Below, one piece after another: positions 61,510-64,000 of a DNA stretch of 64,000 nt (positions within the stretch are counted from its first letter, which is position 1; each line of letters begins with the position of its first letter). The notes below the pieces were generated by a model, which saw only the letters and a list, made by a program, of their open reading frames with translations, ran no database searches and was not told the origin of the DNA. A program made the position numbers and the translations under genes. Origin of the DNA: Actinomycetes bacterium (GTDB taxonomy: Bacteria > Actinomycetota > Acidimicrobiia > IMCC26256 > JANYLB01); assembly GCA_025363815.1 (NCBI GenBank), contig JANYLB010000022.1, forward strand, positions 19,155-83,154. Direction: 5' to 3'.

Positions 61510-62319
61510 CTACTTGCCCTGCCAGCGCGGCGGTCGCTTCTCGGCAAAGGCCTTCGGGCCTTCTACCGCATCCGCGGTCTGGAAGATCCGGCCGGCGATC
61601 TCCGCCTCGTTGCGGTAGGCGTCGCGCAGCGGGAGCCCGAGGCCTTCCCACACACTCTGCTTCGTCGCCCGCACCGCGAGCGGAGCGTTCGCGGTGATGC
61701 GGCGCGCGTAGTCCCATGCGGCGTCCATCAGCTCCTCTCGGGGCACGACCGCGTTGAGCAGACCCATGTGGAGCGCGCGCTCGGCCGGAACCAGATCGGC
61801 GCAGAGCAGGAACTCCATCGCCTGGGGAAAGGGGATCTGGCGGGGGAGCCGCACGGTCGTGCCGCCACCCGCGAAGAGGCCGCGCTTGGGCTCCATCACC
61901 GCGAATTGCGCCTCGGGGCACGCCACCCGGATGTCGACCCCTCCGAGCATCTCCATCCCGCCGGCGGTGCAGAAGCCGTTCACCGCCGCAATGATCGGCT
62001 TCCAGATCTTCGCGCCTCGTAGCACCGCCTTCGTCCCGTCATCGAGGCGGTACCCGTCGATCTCCGTCAGGCCCTCTTGCGCGATCCGGCGTTGGAGCTT
62101 GGTGATCGCCGGCACGTAGGTCTTGAGGTCGGCACCGGTGAAGAACGCATCACCGACACCGGTGATGACGGCCACCCACGCGTCGGAATCAGCATCGAAA
62201 CGCTCCCACGCCTCCCGCAACGCCTTGAAGTGATCGAGGTCAGCCGAGTTGCGCGCCTCGGGTCGATCGATCGTGATCAACACCGTGTGCTCGAGCGGTC
62301 CTGTCTCGTACCGAATCAC
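61510..62319 (-). CDS. Enoyl-CoA hydratase/isomerase family protein
   Basis: 269 aa from GTG 62319. Crotonase motifs: ITIDRPEARNSADLDH, GVGDAFFTGADLKTYVP and AVNGFCTAGGMEMLGGVDIRVA, with FAVMEPKRGLFAGGGTTVRLPR covering the Glu region. It likely hydrates an acyl-CoA intermediate ahead of the thiolase-like protein. The start codon lies 8 nt from a -10 box that forms the centre of a 22-bp inverted repeat, so the operon should be leaderless and tightly repressible. Confidence 0.92.
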   Translation of the reverse strand: MIRYETGPLEHTVLITIDRPEARNSADLDHFKALREAWERFDADSDAWVAVITGVGDAFFTGADLKTYVPAITKLQRRIAQEGLTEIDGYRLDDGTKAVLRGAKIWKPIIAAVNGFCTAGGMEMLGGVDIRVACPEAQFAVMEPKRGLFAGGGTTVRLPRQIPFPQAMEFLLCADLVPAERALHMGLLNAVVPREELMDAAWDYARRITANAPLAVRATKQSVWEGLGLPLRDAYRNEAEIAGRIFQTADAVEGPKAFAEKRPPRWQGK

Positions 62320-62341
62320 AACCTGACACGCTAGTCAGGTT
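62320..62341. promoter_or_regulatory. Perfect 8-6-8 inverted repeat operator with embedded -10 box
   Basis: AACCTGAC-N6-GTCAGGTT, where the minus-strand N6 reads TAGCGT, a TANNNT -10 box ending 8 nt from the GTG of the enoyl-CoA hydratase. The 39-bp gap separates that operon from the divergent 2-hydroxyacid dehydrogenase gene. A TetR-type dimer is the likely ligand; the regulator is not adjacent. Confidence 0.75.
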
Positions 62342-62358
62342 CGTGAGAAGGTGGCCCG

Positions 62359-63348
62359 GTGACCAGCCCCCCCAGTCAACGCCCTCGCGCCCTCGTGACC
62401 GCCCCCTTCCGAGGCGACGGCCTCGACACGTTGGCCGGCATCGCCGATGTCGTCCTCGACCCCTGGATCGATCACCGACCGCTCCGGCTCTACAAGGCCG
62501 AAGACCTTGCCGAACGCATCGTCGCCGAAGGTGCAGATCTCCTGATCGTCGAGAGCGACTCGGTAAAGGGCCCGGTTCTCGACCTGGACCTGCGCGCCAT
62601 TGGGGCGTGCCGCGGTGATCCGACCAATGTCGACATCCCCGGCGCGACTGCAGCCGGCATCCCCGTGCTGCGGGCGCCGGGCCGCAACGCCGATGGCGTG
62701 GCCGAGATGACGGTCGCATTGCTCTTCGCGGTGAACCGCGGTGTCGTGCGGGCCGACCTCGATGTGCGCTCCGGGGAGGTCTGGAGAGACGGAACGATTC
62801 CCTATCAGAGGTTCCGGGCTTGGCAGCTCGCGGGTCAGACCGCGGGCATCATCGGGCTCGGCTCGGTTGGCCGGGCGACGAAGTGGCGCCTCGAGGGCCT
62901 CGGGATGAACGTGATCTCGTACGACCCCTACAACCCGGAGGCGACCCACAGCCTCGATGAGCTCCTCGCCGAGGCCGACGTCGTGTCGATGCACGCGATG
63001 GTCACTCCCGAGACTCAGGGGATGATCGGTGCGGCGCAGTTCGAACGCATGAAGGAAGGTGCCGTCTTCGTGAACAGCGCCCGTGCGCTCCTCCACGACA
63101 CCGACGCGCTCGTCGACGCGCTCGTGACTGGTCACCTCGGCGGTGCCGGTCTCGACCACTTCGTGGGTGAGAACCTTCCGGTCGACCATCCCCTGTGCGC
63201 GATGGCGAACGTCGTCCTCACGCCGCACATCGGCGGCGCCACCTACAACACTGAGGCGAACCACTCCCGACTCATCGCCGATGACCTGGCCCGGCTCTTC
63301 GCCGGCGAACGTCCCCTACACATCTGCAACCCCGAGGTGCTCGCATGA
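62359..63348 (+). CDS. D-isomer-specific 2-hydroxyacid dehydrogenase
   Basis: 329 aa from GTG 62359, with GAGAAGG upstream. The NAD domain shows AGIIGLGSVGRATKWRLEGLGMNVISYDP, and the catalytic Arg-Glu-His are in NSARALL, FVGENLPVDHPL and LTPHIGGATYNT. The N-terminal substrate domain is complete. It oxidises or reduces a 2-hydroxyacid/2-oxoacid pair in the cytoplasm. Its stop overlaps the class II aldolase start, a pairing seen in sugar-acid catabolism; the substrate is unknown. Confidence 0.92.
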   Translation: MTSPPSQRPRALVTAPFRGDGLDTLAGIADVVLDPWIDHRPLRLYKAEDLAERIVAEGADLLIVESDSVKGPVLDLDLRAIGACRGDPTNVDIPGATAAGIPVLRAPGRNADGVAEMTVALLFAVNRGVVRADLDVRSGEVWRDGTIPYQRFRAWQLAGQTAGIIGLGSVGRATKWRLEGLGMNVISYDPYNPEATHSLDELLAEADVVSMHAMVTPETQGMIGAAQFERMKEGAVFVNSARALLHDTDALVDALVTGHLGGAGLDHFVGENLPVDHPLCAMANVVLTPHIGGATYNTEANHSRLIADDLARLFAGERPLHICNPEVLA

Positions 63349-64000
63349 CCCCCAAGACAACCCTGACCGCACAGGAGACCAAGGACCAGGTCCTCTGGGC
63401 CGCCCAGGAGATGCTCCGCTCCGGCCTCGTCGAAGGCACATCGGGGAACCTTGCCGCCCGGCTTCCCGACGGGAACGCGGTTCTGACTCCATCGAGCCTC
63501 GACTACATGGAGATGACGCTCGAGGATCTCGTTGTCTGCGATCTCGACGGAAACGTGCTCGAGGGCGAACGCAGCCCGACAACCGAGAAGGCGCTGCACC
63601 TCGGCGCGCTCCGGCTCCACGATGAGATCAACGCGACGATGCACTGCCACGCGAAGTTCGCCACGATGTTCGCGCTCACCCACCAGCCGATCCCCGCGGT
63701 GATCGAGGAGTTCGTCGTGTTCGTCGGTGGCGACGTCGAGTGCGCGGAGTACCGCACCACCGGGACCGACGAGCTCGGCGAAGAGGTGGCGAAGCGGGTC
63801 GCCGATCGGGCCGCGGTCCTCATGGCCAACCACGGGCTGTTCGCGGTCTCCAAGGATCCGAAGCAGGTGCTGCACGTCGCCCAGCTCGTGGAAAGGACGG
63901 CCGAGATCATCTGGGGCGCCCGTCTGCTCGGCGAAGTCGTGCCGATCCCGGAGTCGGTCAACACGACCTTCGCCGGGTATTACCGCTACGGACGGACCGG
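63345..64000 (+). CDS. Class II aldolase/adducin family protein, truncated by the window edge
   Basis: 218 codons are visible from ATG 63345 (ATGA overlap), with no stop before the edge. Motifs: EGTSGNLAARLPDGNAVLTPSSLDYMEM, the zinc ligands in NATMHCHAKFATMFALTH and ANHGLFAVS. The family includes L-fuculose-1-phosphate aldolase and sugar-acid decarboxylases. It probably splits or decarboxylates the product of the upstream dehydrogenase. It is absent from the ORF track because it runs off the window. Confidence 0.9.
   Translation, partial: MTPKTTLTAQETKDQVLWAAQEMLRSGLVEGTSGNLAARLPDGNAVLTPSSLDYMEMTLEDLVVCDLDGNVLEGERSPTTEKALHLGALRLHDEINATMHCHAKFATMFALTHQPIPAVIEEFVVFVGGDVECAEYRTTGTDELGEEVAKRVADRAAVLMANHGLFAVSKDPKQVLHVAQLVERTAEIIWGARLLGEVVPIPESVNTTFAGYYRYGRT

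Noticed and set aside
59959-62022. 687-aa plus-strand ORF
   Set aside because: Antisense of the thiolase-like and enoyl-CoA hydratase genes, both with clear family motifs; the translation is low complexity and crosses a gene boundary.

Overview
The window is a GC-rich (about two thirds G+C by eye), gene-dense chromosomal segment that looks actinobacterial, most plausibly a member of the Acidimicrobiia or a neighbouring lineage. The evidence is three F420-type luciferase-like oxidoreductases, many ATGA/GTGA stop-start overlaps, frequent GTG starts, a CpsF/TagA transferase, and at least twelve genes whose start codon lies 5-8 nt behind a TANNNT -10 box, the actinobacterial leaderless layout. 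The taxonomic placement is inference.

Layout. 1-2.7 kb: end of an overlapping operon (partial gene, 28-codon mini-ORF, PqqD-domain protein, SAM methyltransferase) and a small hypothetical gene. 2.8-5.6 kb (minus): Tat-exported Thr/Pro-rich protein and a nucleotide-sugar dehydrogenase. 5.9-11.7 kb: a sulfate-activation operon (Rrf2 regulator, cysQ, cysD, cysN) running through overlapping stops and starts into three envelope proteins, the last a beta-helix protein. 11.7-15.8 kb (minus): sugar epimerase, inorganic pyrophosphatase, ABC transporter. 16.3-20 kb: SNF2 helicase plus SWIM zinc-finger partner. 20-25.3 kb (minus): GH16 and GH43-like lipoproteins around a large PAP2/kinase/flippase-like membrane protein. 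25.4-29.5 kb: tRNA-Val, subtilisin-like lipoprotein, orphan FtsX-type permease. 29.6-36 kb: SDR, FAD oxidase plus TPP enzyme, enoyl-CoA hydratase/SDR pair, J-domain protein. 36.1-40.4 kb: cold-shock protein, RidA-like protein, amidase, dienelactone hydrolase, TrmA-family methyltransferase.

40.4-44.5 kb is a decayed integrated element. A perfect 55-bp direct repeat bounds it; one copy is the 3' half of an intact tRNA-Gly gene. Inside are a TetR regulator with a hemerythrin-SRPBCC fusion, an IS6-like remnant with a truncated transposase, a coupled two-gene toxin-antitoxin-like module under a consensus leaderless promoter with a perfect 16-bp palindrome, a broken XRE regulator and a frameshifted integrase remnant next to the tRNA.

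44.7-48.9 kb: three LLM oxidoreductases, a CpsF-type transferase and dUTPase. 48.9-51.7 kb (minus): a peroxide-response-like operon (Fur/PerR family regulator, rubrerythrin, two-cluster Fe-S oxidoreductase, DUF3501) whose promoter spacer holds a perfect 7-1-7 operator. 51.7-64 kb: an organic-acid/acyl-CoA catabolic region with phosphotransferase, acyl-CoA synthetase, TetR, a four-subunit 2-oxoacid:ferredoxin oxidoreductase, acyl-CoA dehydrogenase, FMN glutamate-synthase-like protein, a thiolase-like protein and enoyl-CoA hydratase, then a divergent 2-hydroxyacid dehydrogenase and class II aldolase. The last divergent promoter contains a perfect 8-6-8 inverted repeat centred on the -10 box.
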